A model generated the notes under the pieces. It saw nothing but the letters and a program-made list of their open reading frames with translations, ran no database searches and had not been told where the DNA came from. From Bacteroidia bacterium (GTDB lineage Bacteria > Bacteroidota > Bacteroidia > Chitinophagales > Chitinophagaceae), in assembly GCA_030427635.1 (NCBI GenBank), contig JAUIBA010000005.1:124001-188000 (forward strand): a DNA stretch of 64,000 nt, read 5' to 3'. Positions 1-9,550 of this stretch are shown here, one piece after another; position 1 is the stretch's first letter; every line of letters begins with the position of its first letter. The position numbers were made by a program, and so were the translations under genes.

Positions 1-461
1 GTCTTAAAGAGACCATGCCGTCAAATCTGGATAAGTTTACCGTACCATTTGGCGTACCGGAAGTAATAAGGGAAGGTACTGACGTAACCATTGTGTCTTA
101 CGGATCTACCCTCCGCATCATTGAAGACGCTATTAAAACATATCTGGAACCTCAGGGCATTAGTTGTGAGGTAGTAGATGTACGCACCCTGCTGCCTTTT
201 GACGTAAATCACCTGATAGTGGAATCTTTGAAAAAGACTAACCGCATTGTGTTTGTAGATGAGGATGTACCAGGTGGTGCTACAGCTTACATGTTCCAGC
301 AGGTAATGGAAATACAGGGCGGTTACCGCTGGCTTGATGTGGCGCCGCGTACCATCACAGCGCAGGCACACAGACCTGCCTACGCTACCGATGGTGACTA
401 CTTCTCTAAGCCGGGAGCAGAGACAATAGCAGAAGTAATAGAGAAGATGATGCAGGAATAA
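1..461 (+). CDS. 2-oxoacid (pyruvate-type) dehydrogenase E1, beta-domain C-terminus (partial)
   Basis: This is the C-terminal part of a thiamine-diphosphate-dependent dehydrogenase E1. The frame is open to the left edge, so the gene starts outside the window and the ATG at 15 is internal. The visible part is the transketolase C-terminal fold: a GTDVTIVSYGS strand, VVDVRTLLPFD, and the VDEDVPGGATAY segment typical of E1 beta. In Bacteroidota E1 alpha and beta are often fused; that cannot be checked here. The stop overlaps the selU start by 1 nt, suggesting translational coupling. lpdA and lipA, which serve the same lipoate-dependent complexes, lie about 60 kb to the right beyond the prophage. 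Confidence 0.88.
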   Translation, partial: LKETMPSNLDKFTVPFGVPEVIREGTDVTIVSYGSTLRIIEDAIKTYLEPQGISCEVVDVRTLLPFDVNHLIVESLKKTNRIVFVDEDVPGGATAYMFQQVMEIQGGYRWLDVAPRTITAQAHRPAYATDGDYFSKPGAETIAEVIEKMMQE

Positions 462-1507
462 TGATAACCCGTGTGGATACTGACGAGTTTCTGCGGCTGG
501 CGCAGCAGCATCCGGTTCTGGATGTGCGCAGCCCGGGAGAGTATGCACATGCCCATATTCCTGGCGCATTCAGTTTGCCCCTTTTCTCCGATGAGGAGCG
601 GAAAGTTACCGGTACTATCTACAAACAGCAAAGCAGGGAAAAAGCTATAAAAGCTGGTCTTGACTTTTATGGCCCCAAAATGCGGCCAATGGTAGAGCAG
701 GCCGAAGCTATTCTGAAAAGTAGAGGTAAAGGCAAAACACTGCTCATACACTGCTGGCGTGGTGGCATGCGCAGCGCAGGAGTGGCATGGCTCATGGACC
801 TATATGGCTTTAAAGTATATACACTGGCTGGTGGCTATAAAGCATACCGCCAATGGGTATTAAAAAAGGTTGCTGCCCCTTACAGGTATTGCGTCATAGG
901 AGGCTATACAGGTTCCGGCAAGACTGCCATCCTGCAGCAGTTGGCAAAACGCGGGGAACAGATACTGGACCTGGAGGGTGCTGCCGGGCACAGAGGCTCT
1001 GCATTTGGCGCACTGGGAATGCCCGCACAACCAGGACAGGAGCAGTTTGAAAACACACTGGCAATGAGCCTCTCCCATGCCGACCCTGCCAGAAGCATAT
1101 GGATAGAGGATGAGAGCAGACGTATAGGCAACGTAAATGTCCCTGCTGGCCTGTGGGAGCATCTCAGAAAAGGACATGTGTACTTCCTGGACATTCCTGT
1201 TACAGAAAGACTGGCGCTAATCGTAAAAGACTATGGCAGATATCGAATAGAAGAGCTGGCGGCCAATATTATGCGCATACGCAAGCGGCTGGGCGGTCTT
1301 GCCACCCGCGATGCGCTGGGCTATCTTGCCGAGGGTAATCATCAGGACTGCTTCCGCATTCTGCTCACCTATTACGACAGATTTTACAGGCACGATATAC
1401 AAAGCAGAGATAACTATGACCTGCAGGTAACACACCTGCAGACAGACAGTACCGATGCTGCAGCAAATGCAGCGCTGCTAATGGAAACATCTTCCCGACA
1501 TGACTGA
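461..1507 (+). CDS. selU: tRNA 2-selenouridine synthase (SelU/MnmH)
   Basis: Replaces sulfur by selenium at the wobble 2-thiouridine of certain tRNAs, using selenophosphate. An N-terminal rhodanese domain (about residues 5-130) carries the catalytic Cys98 in HCWRGGMRS, followed by a P-loop domain with GGYTGSGKT at 147-155. The length of 348 aa is normal for the family. It overlaps the E1 stop by 1 nt and its own stop overlaps the selD start by 8 nt. The selenophosphate donor is therefore made by the next gene in the same operon. Confidence 0.93.
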   Translation: MITRVDTDEFLRLAQQHPVLDVRSPGEYAHAHIPGAFSLPLFSDEERKVTGTIYKQQSREKAIKAGLDFYGPKMRPMVEQAEAILKSRGKGKTLLIHCWRGGMRSAGVAWLMDLYGFKVYTLAGGYKAYRQWVLKKVAAPYRYCVIGGYTGSGKTAILQQLAKRGEQILDLEGAAGHRGSAFGALGMPAQPGQEQFENTLAMSLSHADPARSIWIEDESRRIGNVNVPAGLWEHLRKGHVYFLDIPVTERLALIVKDYGRYRIEELAANIMRIRKRLGGLATRDALGYLAEGNHQDCFRILLTYYDRFYRHDIQSRDNYDLQVTHLQTDSTDAAANAALLMETSSRHD

Positions 1508-2558
1508 AGAAACAATAAAACTCACCAGATACTCCCGTGGCGCTGGCTGTGGGTGCAAAATAGCGCCCGCTACTCTACAGGAATTACTGAAGACAGACCT
1601 GCCGGAACAATATACCGACAAGCTGCTGGTAGGTAATAACACTGCCGATGATGCAGCTGTTTATGACATGGGAAACGGCAAGGCACTGATAGCCACTACC
1701 GACTTTTTTATGCCTATAGTAGATGACGCTTTCGACTTTGGCCGCATTGCTGCTGCCAATGCTATAAGCGATGTATATGCAATGGGCGGTCAGCCACTGA
1801 TGGCACTGGCTATTCTGGGCTGGCCGGTAGAAAAGTTGCCGGCTTCACTGGCTGCACGTGTGCTGGATGGCGCCCGTACTGTATGTGCTCAGGCCGGGAT
1901 ACCACTGGCTGGTGGCCACAGCATAGACAGTGCCGAGCCGTTCTTCGGACTTAGTGTCAACGGTCTGTGCAATACAACACACGTAAAACGTAACAGTACG
2001 GCGCAAAAGGGAGACATCCTGCTGTTAACCAAACCGCTGGGCACCGGAGTACTCTCTACGGCTATGAAAAGAGAGGTATTGAAAGAGGAGCATTACGAAA
2101 CGCTGGTAGCCTCCATGACACAACTAAACATTGCTGGCAGCATGCTGAGTATGAATGATGGTGTACATGCTATGACAGATGTTACTGGTTTTGGTCTCGC
2201 AGGCCACCTTTGTGAAATGGCAGATGGGGCAGGCCTTTCTGCTGTCATAAATTACAACAGCCTTCCGCTATTGGCTGGTGTAAAAGAATACATGGCCCAG
2301 CGCATGATACCTGATGCTACCTACCGCAACTGGAACAGCTATGGCAGCAAAATACACTTTGAGAGCGGCATAGACGTAATGGAGGCATTTAACCTCCTGC
2401 CAGACCCGCAAACCAATGGAGGGCTGCTTATAGCCGTCAGCCCACACAGCGTTGATGCTATACAGCAGTTACTTACCGGTATTGATGCTGCTGCATACAT
2501 AACACCTGTTGGTATCATCACAGAGCGGGGCACTCACAGTATTATTGTTGGTGCATAA
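1500..2558 (+). CDS. selD: selenide, water dikinase (selenophosphate synthase)
   Basis: Makes selenophosphate from selenide and ATP. The N-terminal glycine-rich stretch GAGCGCK places Cys17 and Lys20 at the positions catalytic in the E. coli enzyme, so this is a Cys form, not a selenoprotein form. AIR-synthase-like metal and ATP motifs follow (DDAAVYDMG, TTDFFMPIVDD). At 352 aa it is full length. Pairing with selU and the absence of selA or selB in the window suggest use for tRNA selenation, although selA/selB elsewhere cannot be excluded. The ATG at 1500 is fixed by an 8-nt overlap with selU. Confidence 0.95.
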   Translation: MTEETIKLTRYSRGAGCGCKIAPATLQELLKTDLPEQYTDKLLVGNNTADDAAVYDMGNGKALIATTDFFMPIVDDAFDFGRIAAANAISDVYAMGGQPLMALAILGWPVEKLPASLAARVLDGARTVCAQAGIPLAGGHSIDSAEPFFGLSVNGLCNTTHVKRNSTAQKGDILLLTKPLGTGVLSTAMKREVLKEEHYETLVASMTQLNIAGSMLSMNDGVHAMTDVTGFGLAGHLCEMADGAGLSAVINYNSLPLLAGVKEYMAQRMIPDATYRNWNSYGSKIHFESGIDVMEAFNLLPDPQTNGGLLIAVSPHSVDAIQQLLTGIDAAAYITPVGIITERGTHSIIVGA

Positions 2559-2589
2559 TACAGCATACCGGTTCATATTACAGCAAGGT

Positions 2590-3045
2590 TCAGGATACCT
2601 CACGACGCATATGTAGTATGGGAAAGGGCTTTCCCATGCCATCCAGCGGAGAGCGGTCGGCTATCTCAAAGCCCATCTGTCTGTAAAACTTCAGCGCAGC
2701 AGGGTTCTGCTCATTGACATCTACCCTGTTAATGCCTGCAGTCCGTATCAGATGTTCTACCAGAAATGCGCCCACACCCTGACGCAAAAAGTCGGGATGT
2801 ACAAACAGCATTTCAAGACTCCCTTCTGATGACCCGGCAAACCCCGTCACCACCCCATCAGCATCCAATGCTAGTACAACATCTACCGCTGCAAACACCT
2901 GCTGATTGATAATAACCTGCCTGAAGAAATTAATATCCTCCTCATGCAGAAAATCATGAGTAGCCCTTACAGAACTCTCCCATAAAGAAAGCAGCAGCGT
3001 TTCATCGCCACTCGTAGCAGCACGGAGCCAATATTCAGGTTTCAT
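2590..3045 (-). CDS. GNAT family N-acetyltransferase
   Basis: A single-domain 151-aa GNAT acetyltransferase. The acetyl-CoA motif is visible as LFVHPDFLRQGVGAFLVEHL (about 83-102), followed by VDVNEQNPAALKFYRQMGFE, the usual beta5-alpha4 region. The RQGVGA pyrophosphate-binding loop is intact. The acceptor cannot be predicted; the layout resembles YjaB-like small GNATs. It is transcribed convergently with selD, 31 bp away, and lies 32 bp downstream of the GNAT-nitrilase gene, with which it may be cotranscribed. Confidence 0.85.
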   Translation of the reverse strand: MKPEYWLRAATSGDETLLLSLWESSVRATHDFLHEEDINFFRQVIINQQVFAAVDVVLALDADGVVTGFAGSSEGSLEMLFVHPDFLRQGVGAFLVEHLIRTAGINRVDVNEQNPAALKFYRQMGFEIADRSPLDGMGKPFPILHMRREVS

Positions 3046-3077
3046 ATTATGAGCGCAAAAGTAAGTAGTACAATATC

Positions 3078-4595
3078 TTATTTCCGGAAACTAAGGTTAT
3101 AAAAATCTGTCCTTCTGTCTTTCAGGTTACGTACACTACCATACATATGCAGCTCATTCAGCAGCAGCAGGTCCACATCCGATATCAGTACCATCTCAGC
3201 ATTGGGTGTTGCCTCACTCTTTATACCATTATAAGGGAAAGCAAAATCGCAGGGGGTAAACACCACCGACTGAGAGTATTGAATGTCCATATTAGATACT
3301 TTCGGCAGGTTACCTACACTGCCCGTAATAGCTACATAGCACTCATTCTCTATAGCTCGGGCCTGCGCACAGCACCGCACACGCATATAGGCATTCTGTG
3401 TATCTGTGAGGAATGGTACAAACAGTATCTGCATACCCTGGTCGGCCAGGAGGCGGGCCAGTTCCGGAAACTCCACATCATAGCATATAAGTATCCCTAC
3501 CCTTCCCGCATCTGTCTCATACACCTTCAGCACATTACTGCCTTTTATTCCCCAGGCCTTAGCCTCGTCGGGTGTTATATGAATCTTCTCATACTGGTCT
3601 ATATTACCATTTCTATGACACAGGTAGCCTATATTTCGCAGCTCCGTACCTTCTATACTGGGCAGGCTCCCTGTTACAATATTCACATTGTATTTAATAG
3701 CCAGCTCTGTAAATTTCGCTCGTATAGCAGGCGTATATCCTGCCAGTTTCCGCATGGCCTCTACTTCCGGCAAATCATTAAAAGCCGCCATAAGCGGTCC
3801 GTTAAACAGCTCAGGAAATACCGCAAAGTCACTCTTGTATGCCGCTACTGAGTCTATAAAGTACTCAAGCTGGGTAAATAGCTCATCCAGGTCTTTGTAC
3901 GGTCTCATCTGCCACTGCACAAGTCCCAGCCTTACATAGCTTTTGCCCTGAAACTGAGGTTTATGGGTTTCTTCATAATTCACATTGTCCCATTGCAGCA
4001 GCGTGGCAAAGTTCATACTTTCGTCATCCTCAGGCATATAGTTCTTCAACACCTTCTTTACATGAAAGTCATTAGAGAGCTGAAATGAAAGAACCGGGTC
4101 ATAAATCTCCTTTTGCTTCACTTTCTGTATATACTCCTTAGGGGTCATATCAGCGGCATACTTTCTGTATCCGGGTATGCGACCTCCAAATACAATAGCT
4201 CTTAATCCCAGATTTTCACATAACTCCTTGCGTGCATCGTATAAGCGGCGCCCCAGGCGCATACCACGAAAGTCAGGATGAATAAAAACCTCAATACCAT
4301 AGAGAACATCACCACGTGCATTGTGGGTATTGAACTGGTAGTTACCAGTTATCTGCTTATAGGTATGCACATCGCCAAATGTGTCATAGTCCACAATAAT
4401 GGATAGAGCGCAGCCCACTACCCTGCCATCGGCCTTTATCACAATCTGCCCCTCAGGAAACTGTTCTATCATTTTCCTGATTGAGGTACTGCTCCAGTAG
4501 TTACCCTGCCATAGCGGGTACGCAGCTTTCATCGCATCTATAAGTTGGTTATAATCTTCAAATATCAGATTGCCTATCTCAATGTAGTTTACCAT
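3078..4595 (-). CDS. GNAT acetyltransferase fused to carbon-nitrogen hydrolase (nitrilase family)
   Basis: A two-domain protein of 505 aa. Residues 1-160 are a GNAT domain (IEVFIHPDFRGMRLGRRLYDAR). Residues about 222-490 are a nitrilase/amidase domain with the expected triad: Glu262 in FPELFNG, Lys337 in YEKIHI and Cys371 in ILICYDVEFPE. This fusion is a recognised family in Bacteroidota. Its physiological amide substrate is unknown. The start is the first Met after a gene-free leader and all three catalytic residues are present. Confidence 0.9.
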   Translation of the reverse strand: MVNYIEIGNLIFEDYNQLIDAMKAAYPLWQGNYWSSTSIRKMIEQFPEGQIVIKADGRVVGCALSIIVDYDTFGDVHTYKQITGNYQFNTHNARGDVLYGIEVFIHPDFRGMRLGRRLYDARKELCENLGLRAIVFGGRIPGYRKYAADMTPKEYIQKVKQKEIYDPVLSFQLSNDFHVKKVLKNYMPEDDESMNFATLLQWDNVNYEETHKPQFQGKSYVRLGLVQWQMRPYKDLDELFTQLEYFIDSVAAYKSDFAVFPELFNGPLMAAFNDLPEVEAMRKLAGYTPAIRAKFTELAIKYNVNIVTGSLPSIEGTELRNIGYLCHRNGNIDQYEKIHITPDEAKAWGIKGSNVLKVYETDAGRVGILICYDVEFPELARLLADQGMQILFVPFLTDTQNAYMRVRCCAQARAIENECYVAITGSVGNLPKVSNMDIQYSQSVVFTPCDFAFPYNGIKSEATPNAEMVLISDVDLLLLNELHMYGSVRNLKDRRTDFYNLSFRK

Positions 4596-4860
4596 AAAGT
4601 CAAATCGTTTAGTGTGTTAATAAAGCCATTCAAAGAATCTGGTCAGGGGTAATGAAGTGAATATACAGCACCTGACACCATAGATATGTGGTTGCTTTAA
4701 ATTACATAAGATTGCCTCATAATCCTAAAATAATACATTTAAATTTTGTTAAAAGAACAAATTACAACATATTATTTCACGTGATTATTAATGATTCCTG
4801 CTTACCTACAGGATGTATACTACAATTGAACAACTATACCAGAGAGACAGGTATACTACA
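4596..4860. other. gene-poor intergenic region
   Basis: An AT-rich stretch between the GNAT-nitrilase start and the atpG terminator. A 77-codon plus-strand ORF at 4688-4921 crosses it but runs through the terminator hairpin and has no family features, so it was not called. The GNAT-nitrilase promoter should lie here, but no clear TAnnTTTG box was found at a plausible distance. Confidence 0.5.
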
Positions 4861-4891
4861 TAAAAATAACGCTGACCATGTATGGTCAGCG
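4861..4891 (-). terminator. Rho-independent terminator of atpG
   Basis: A perfect 10-bp inverted repeat, CGCTGACCAT / ATGGTCAGCG, with a 2-nt centre at 4880-4881. Read leftward it is followed by TTATTTTTA. It sits 27 bp past the atpG stop on the same strand. Confidence 0.85.
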
Positions 4892-4917
4892 CTACTTAAA
4901 AGTCTATTTCGGGAATA

Positions 4918-5799
4918 CTAACCCTGAAGTGCAGCTGCACCGCTCACTATCTCTGTAAGCTCGGTAGTAATCGCTGCCTGACGGGCGCGGTTGTAGCTAA
5001 TCTTCAGTGACTTCAGCAGTTCATTAGCGTTTTCACTTGCTTTATCCATTGCGGTCATACGCGCGCCATGCTCTGATGCATTGGCATCCAGTACCGCTTT
5101 ATAAACCTGAGTGTTGAGTATCTTAGGCATCAACTCTTCCAGCAGTATAGTCATAGAAGGCTCAAATATGAAGTCGGTCTTCTTATTACCTTCCTGATTT
5201 TCCACTTTAGGAATTGGCAGATATGCCTCTGATACAAATGCCTGAGTTGCCGCATTTTTAAACTGGCTGTATATCAGCTCCACACGGTCATACTGCTTGT
5301 TCAGGAAAGCCTCCTGAGCATGTACTGCAGCACGGCGTACATTGTCAAATGTAAGGTCACTGAATATTTCCCAGTAAGCATCTACCAGTTTATAACCATT
5401 ACGCTGAAAATACTCATATCCTTTCTTACCTATCGGCAGTATGGTTACATTACCCTTGGCATGCTGTGCAGCATAACGGGTAGTTATAGTGTTACGTGCC
5501 GCCTTAATGACGTTGGCATTATACGCACCACACAAACCACGGTCACTGGTAACAACTATCAGCAACACCTTTTCTACCGGACGCTCATCGGCCAGTGGCA
5601 GACTAACATCAGATGACGTGGCACTAACAATATTGCTCAGCATTTCCTGCAGTTTCTGTGAGTAAGGACGCATCTGGAGGATAGCATCCTGAGCACGGCG
5701 CAGTTTTGCCGCACTTACCATTTTCATTGCTTTCGTGATCTGCTGAGTAGATGTAACAGATTTAATACGGTTGCGAACTTCTTTGAGCTGACCTGACAT
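4918..5799 (-). CDS. atpG: ATP synthase F1 gamma subunit
   Basis: The central stalk subunit of F1Fo ATP synthase. The N-terminal helix MSGQLKEVRNRIKSVTSTQQ with ITKAMKMVSAAKLRRAQ and the C-terminal helix with SYNRARQAAITTELTEIVSGAAAL are diagnostic; 293 aa is normal. A hairpin terminator follows it, and the gene upstream in the transcription direction is a peptidyl-prolyl isomerase ending in its own terminator. atpG is thus transcribed alone, separated from atpA and atpD. A -7 box lies at 5837-5844. Confidence 0.96.
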   Translation of the reverse strand: MSGQLKEVRNRIKSVTSTQQITKAMKMVSAAKLRRAQDAILQMRPYSQKLQEMLSNIVSATSSDVSLPLADERPVEKVLLIVVTSDRGLCGAYNANVIKAARNTITTRYAAQHAKGNVTILPIGKKGYEYFQRNGYKLVDAYWEIFSDLTFDNVRRAAVHAQEAFLNKQYDRVELIYSQFKNAATQAFVSEAYLPIPKVENQEGNKKTDFIFEPSMTILLEELMPKILNTQVYKAVLDANASEHGARMTAMDKASENANELLKSLKISYNRARQAAITTELTEIVSGAAALQG

Positions 5800-5836
5800 A
5801 TAATGGAGAAAATATATTAATTTGGTAAAATCGCTG

Positions 5837-5844
5837 CAAAATTA
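5837..5844 (-). promoter_or_regulatory. -7 promoter box of atpG
   Basis: On the minus strand this reads TAATTTTG, matching the Bacteroidota -7 consensus TAnnTTTG. It lies 37 bp from the atpG ATG. No good TTTG -33 box is seen at 19-20 bp. Confidence 0.5.
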
Positions 5845-6008
5845 CCTATTTTTCATTGTATCAGAAAGTATTTTTACTGTATTTTATTATCAACAGCTTT
5901 TATCTGACCTGCCAGCACATAAAAAGCGGCAAATAAATCTTCATTTTCACTGAATTACCGGAGATTCCTCATTCCTGGCAAGCGCATACTTCATCACTAT
6001 TACACTAC

Positions 6009-6042
6009 AAAGGCTGCTCCTTTTGTATCAGAAGCAGCCTTT
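6009..6042 (-). terminator. terminator of the PpiC-type isomerase gene
   Basis: A perfect 10-bp stem AAAGGCTGCT / AGCAGCCTTT with a 14-nt loop, 18 bp past the stop of the leftward isomerase gene. Confidence 0.75.
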
Positions 6043-6060
6043 GCTAAAAGACAAGTAAGC

Positions 6061-8016
6061 TTACTTACTGCCTACCATACTTTTGAAAACACTTTCATTA
6101 ACCTTTACAGGATACTCACGCCTCATTTTTTCATTCCATTCTTTTTCCAGGTGATCCTGATATTCAGCTACTACATAGCCTCTTGCTTCATCAAGCGTTT
6201 TGGACGATGGGGCCTTGAATACCTCTTTAGCTACTATTACCGTCATAGCGCCGTTTTCGCCAGGTATTGTCTTTATCTTATTGGCTGTCAGTTCTGCCAG
6301 TGTAGCATCTTTGAACCTTGAGAACTCATAATGTCCACGCTGTACAGTCACGCCATCAGGCCTTTCATGAGTGTTTATTGCTTTCGCAATTTCCTCCTCA
6401 GTGTACTTACCTGCTTTTATCATCAGCATGCCTGTATCATAGGTAGCTTTGTTTTTGAACTTGTACACAGCACCTTCAAAACCCTGGTCCCACATATACT
6501 TTCCTTTACGGGTAGCAAAGAAAGCTTTCAGCCCTACCGTATCGCGCGATGCTTTACTCCACACATTCCTGTCCATAAGCTCAAACAGCATGATACCATC
6601 ACGGTATTCCGTCATCAGCATTTTGAATTCAGGATTTTCCTCTACCAGTTTATGCTCCTGAAAATCTGTAACCACATTATTTACATAAAGATTGTAAGCA
6701 TCTCTTGTAACGGCATTTTTAGGGCCATTCATCCTGCCACGTGTCAGGTTATACATGAATGTTACAAAGTCAGTCTGAGTATAATTCTTACCTGCCAGCG
6801 TGAACATAGGTTTATTCATATTCCTGAAGTCATCCGGCTGTATAGTATTGGCATTGGCGCCGGTATCAGGTATCGCTATCATTTTATTATACACCTCAGT
6901 AAATGCCGCAGGATACTCCTTAAATCCGTTCTTTGACTTTATCTTATCAAAGAAAGCCTCACGTGCAGTCTGCGCGCGGGAGTCGTTATCTACCTTTCTC
7001 TTTATCTGCGCCTTTATGCTGTCAAATGGCTGTAATGGCATTTTTTCCAGCAGCTTTATGATGTGGTAACCATATTCTGTTTTTACTGGTCCGGCTATCT
7101 CTCCCGGCTTTTTCATAGCAAAGGCTGCAGCCTCAAAGTCCGGCACCATCTTACCTACACCAAACGGCTTCATAACACCGCTGTCGTTAACGGTAAACTT
7201 ATCGTCTGAGTATTCCTGTACCAGAGTACCAAATGGCACACCGGCTTTCAGTTTTGCCATCACACTGTCGGCACGTTTTTTACCAGCCATATCAGCCTCT
7301 GGACCTCCCGACCTTGATACCTGTATCATTATCTGAGCCACTTTCACCTCTCCTTTGTTAGAGCGGCGGTCTGTTACTTTCAGTATATGATAGCCAAACT
7401 GTGAGCGGAAAGGAGCGCTAATTTTTCCTTTAGGGGTATTATAAGCCGCATTTTCAAATGGGTACACTGTTTGCAATGCACTGAAGAAGCCTATATCCCC
7501 TCCCCTGTCTCTGGAGCCTTTGTCGTCAGACAGTGCAGCCATAGCTTCAAATGTCTGCGCCTTAGATTTTATAACAGCCGCAATGCTGTCTATCTTCCTG
7601 CGGGCGGCTACCGTATCGCTGCCAGGATAGCAGCTTACCAGTATGTGCGATACGCGCACATCTTCTTTCATCCTGTCATATGCCTCCTGCAGCAGCTTAT
7701 TGTTTATCTGCTCGTCAGTAAGATAGTTCTTGGCCAGCTGCTTCCTGTAATTGGTAAGCTCCCGCTCTATGGATGCTACTGTATCCAGGTGCTGTTTGTC
7801 GGCCTCAGCTACCTTCATTCTGAAAAGGGTATATAATTCCAGGTAGCTTCTCAGCTCCTTTTCAGACATGTCTGGCTTCTTGTTAATACTGTTTTTCTTG
7901 TAAACCCTGAGAAACTCGCTCTTGTTTACCGAATAGGGACCGTAGGTGAATAATGTCTGTGCGTTTACGGCAGCAAATGCACCCGCAGCAACACATGTTA
8001 GTACCAGCTTTCGCAT
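6061..8016 (-). CDS. periplasmic peptidyl-prolyl cis-trans isomerase, two PpiC (parvulin) domains, SurA-like
   Basis: A periplasmic folding chaperone/isomerase of 651 aa. A signal peptide (MRKLVLTCVAAGAFAAVNAQ) is followed by a helical SurA-N-like segment. Two parvulin repeats follow: residues about 117-215 (RVSHILVS ... FGYHILKV) and 222-330 (VAQIMIQVSRSGG ... YGYHIIKL). A long helical C-terminal part completes it. By analogy with SurA it would assist outer-membrane protein assembly. It is 36 bp downstream of the TlpA-like gene on the same strand, so the two are probably one envelope-biogenesis transcript. Confidence 0.9.
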   Translation of the reverse strand: MRKLVLTCVAAGAFAAVNAQTLFTYGPYSVNKSEFLRVYKKNSINKKPDMSEKELRSYLELYTLFRMKVAEADKQHLDTVASIERELTNYRKQLAKNYLTDEQINNKLLQEAYDRMKEDVRVSHILVSCYPGSDTVAARRKIDSIAAVIKSKAQTFEAMAALSDDKGSRDRGGDIGFFSALQTVYPFENAAYNTPKGKISAPFRSQFGYHILKVTDRRSNKGEVKVAQIMIQVSRSGGPEADMAGKKRADSVMAKLKAGVPFGTLVQEYSDDKFTVNDSGVMKPFGVGKMVPDFEAAAFAMKKPGEIAGPVKTEYGYHIIKLLEKMPLQPFDSIKAQIKRKVDNDSRAQTAREAFFDKIKSKNGFKEYPAAFTEVYNKMIAIPDTGANANTIQPDDFRNMNKPMFTLAGKNYTQTDFVTFMYNLTRGRMNGPKNAVTRDAYNLYVNNVVTDFQEHKLVEENPEFKMLMTEYRDGIMLFELMDRNVWSKASRDTVGLKAFFATRKGKYMWDQGFEGAVYKFKNKATYDTGMLMIKAGKYTEEEIAKAINTHERPDGVTVQRGHYEFSRFKDATLAELTANKIKTIPGENGAMTVIVAKEVFKAPSSKTLDEARGYVVAEYQDHLEKEWNEKMRREYPVKVNESVFKSMVGSK

Positions 8017-8052
8017 TGTCTGTTTTGTTTTTTATGTTTTTTTTATGTTCCG

Positions 8053-9486
8053 TCATTTCTGTTTCTCCAGCATCTCCACCAGTGGGGCTATGTTGGTATG
8101 ATCCAGTCTTTTTCCTTTTATTATTTTCTTTTCGTCAAGCAAATATATAGCAGGAGTAGCGTAAACATCATATTTAGCTCTCCAGTCCCCTGTATGGTCA
8201 GGGTCCCATGTAGATATCCAGTCCTCCAGCTTAAATCTCTTGATAAAGTCTGTGGCAGCTGTAGGGTCATTTTCTGTATCTACCGCATATATCTTCATTC
8301 CTTTTTTCTTCAGTACAGCACGGTACACACTATCTATGGCAGGTATTTCTTCCCGGCAGTGGCCGCAGGTAGGCGCATAAAAAACAATTAGCGTGTACTT
8401 TGCCTTCAGGTCATGCAGGCTCTGGTCCTGCTTTATCTCACTCCCAAAGCGTGGAAGCTTTATCTCCGGAGCCAGGTTACCTATCACATTAGGCGCTATT
8501 TTCATAGCTCGGTCCGTGTAGTTGCTCAGTTCATCTGCATTCAGCCATGTAGCATCACCCTTCATGTAGTAGTTCTCTACCAGATACACAAACACTTCAT
8601 CCATCCCCATCACCTTACTGTTCTCTGCCATGCGGGTCAGCCACCACAGTGTATATTTAAACAACTCTTTCGTGCCACGCGTAGCAGCCAGCAGCTTATT
8701 GCCTTCCTTTATCACACTATCAGGCCACGGCAGCGTAAGCCGGTTCATATATTCATCCAGCTTGGCATCATATATAGGTGTGTGTATCAGCCGGTCATCA
8801 TGCAGGTCAAATTTATCCCAGTAGTGCGCCTTGTAGTAGTTATAGGCAAACAGGGTATCTTTCGTCACCCCATCAGCCAGCATATGCTCCCCTTCCGGTA
8901 CCTGTGGCACCTCCAGCGCATTAAATATAGCGCTCAGCAGTGTACCGGGGTGCTTAGCCACATGTGCCCTGCGGTAAGCAGTCAGCTCCTTGTTCAGTAC
9001 AGAAGATTCTTTCCTGATAGCCATACTATCTGCCGCAGTCTTTGCCGTATTAAATTTCTTTTTCACAGCCTGCTGGCGGTCGCCATAGCCTTTCAGAAAT
9101 GCCACATAACTTTTAAACTGCTCATTTTCCGGAGATCCTGCATAACTCACCCCCTGCGGCAGTGAAGCTACATCAGCCGTTACGGTAAACTCATCTCCCT
9201 TATTCAGCAGAAACTCAAAATAAGTCTTACGATCCGAAAGCAGGAACATATAAATGCCACCTATAAAATCGGGGTCTTTACTTTCAAATACTGCTACCCC
9301 CTTTTTATCAAACTTTGCAGAGTCCCGTTTGTAAATTGTAGGCAATGACTTGCCATAGTAGTGTACAAGGTACACAGTAGAGTCCTTTAAGGTGGGTATC
9401 TTAAGGGTTATCCGGTAACCATCCCGGGCAAGGGAACCTGTCGCCATGCCCGCCAGAAGCACAGCTATCAGTAAAATTCGATTCAT
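8053..9486 (-). CDS. exported thioredoxin-like protein of the TlpA/DUF4369-DUF5106 type
   Basis: A periplasmic thiol-disulfide protein of 477 aa. It has a signal peptide (LLIAVLLAGMATGSLA), an N-terminal beta-rich domain of the kind found in Bacteroidota TlpA-like proteins, a helical middle, and a C-terminal thioredoxin fold with active site CGHC at about 374-377 and cis-Pro in YATPAIYLLDE. Presumably it reduces or isomerises disulfides outside the cytoplasm; partners are unknown. Confidence 0.88.
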   Translation of the reverse strand: MNRILLIAVLLAGMATGSLARDGYRITLKIPTLKDSTVYLVHYYGKSLPTIYKRDSAKFDKKGVAVFESKDPDFIGGIYMFLLSDRKTYFEFLLNKGDEFTVTADVASLPQGVSYAGSPENEQFKSYVAFLKGYGDRQQAVKKKFNTAKTAADSMAIRKESSVLNKELTAYRRAHVAKHPGTLLSAIFNALEVPQVPEGEHMLADGVTKDTLFAYNYYKAHYWDKFDLHDDRLIHTPIYDAKLDEYMNRLTLPWPDSVIKEGNKLLAATRGTKELFKYTLWWLTRMAENSKVMGMDEVFVYLVENYYMKGDATWLNADELSNYTDRAMKIAPNVIGNLAPEIKLPRFGSEIKQDQSLHDLKAKYTLIVFYAPTCGHCREEIPAIDSVYRAVLKKKGMKIYAVDTENDPTAATDFIKRFKLEDWISTWDPDHTGDWRAKYDVYATPAIYLLDEKKIIKGKRLDHTNIAPLVEMLEKQK

Positions 9487-9550
9487 ACTATTAGTCTGGA
9501 TTGTTTCCGCTAAAGACGGAAATTCACCTCTTTGTGTTGGTTAGCGCAGT

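Noticed and set aside
3147-3851. 234-codon plus-strand ORF opposite the GNAT-nitrilase gene
   Set aside because: Shadow frame of a gene with intact catalytic residues.
4688-4921. 77-codon plus-strand ORF in the gap before atpG
   Set aside because: It runs through the atpG terminator hairpin, ends over the atpG stop and has no protein-like features.
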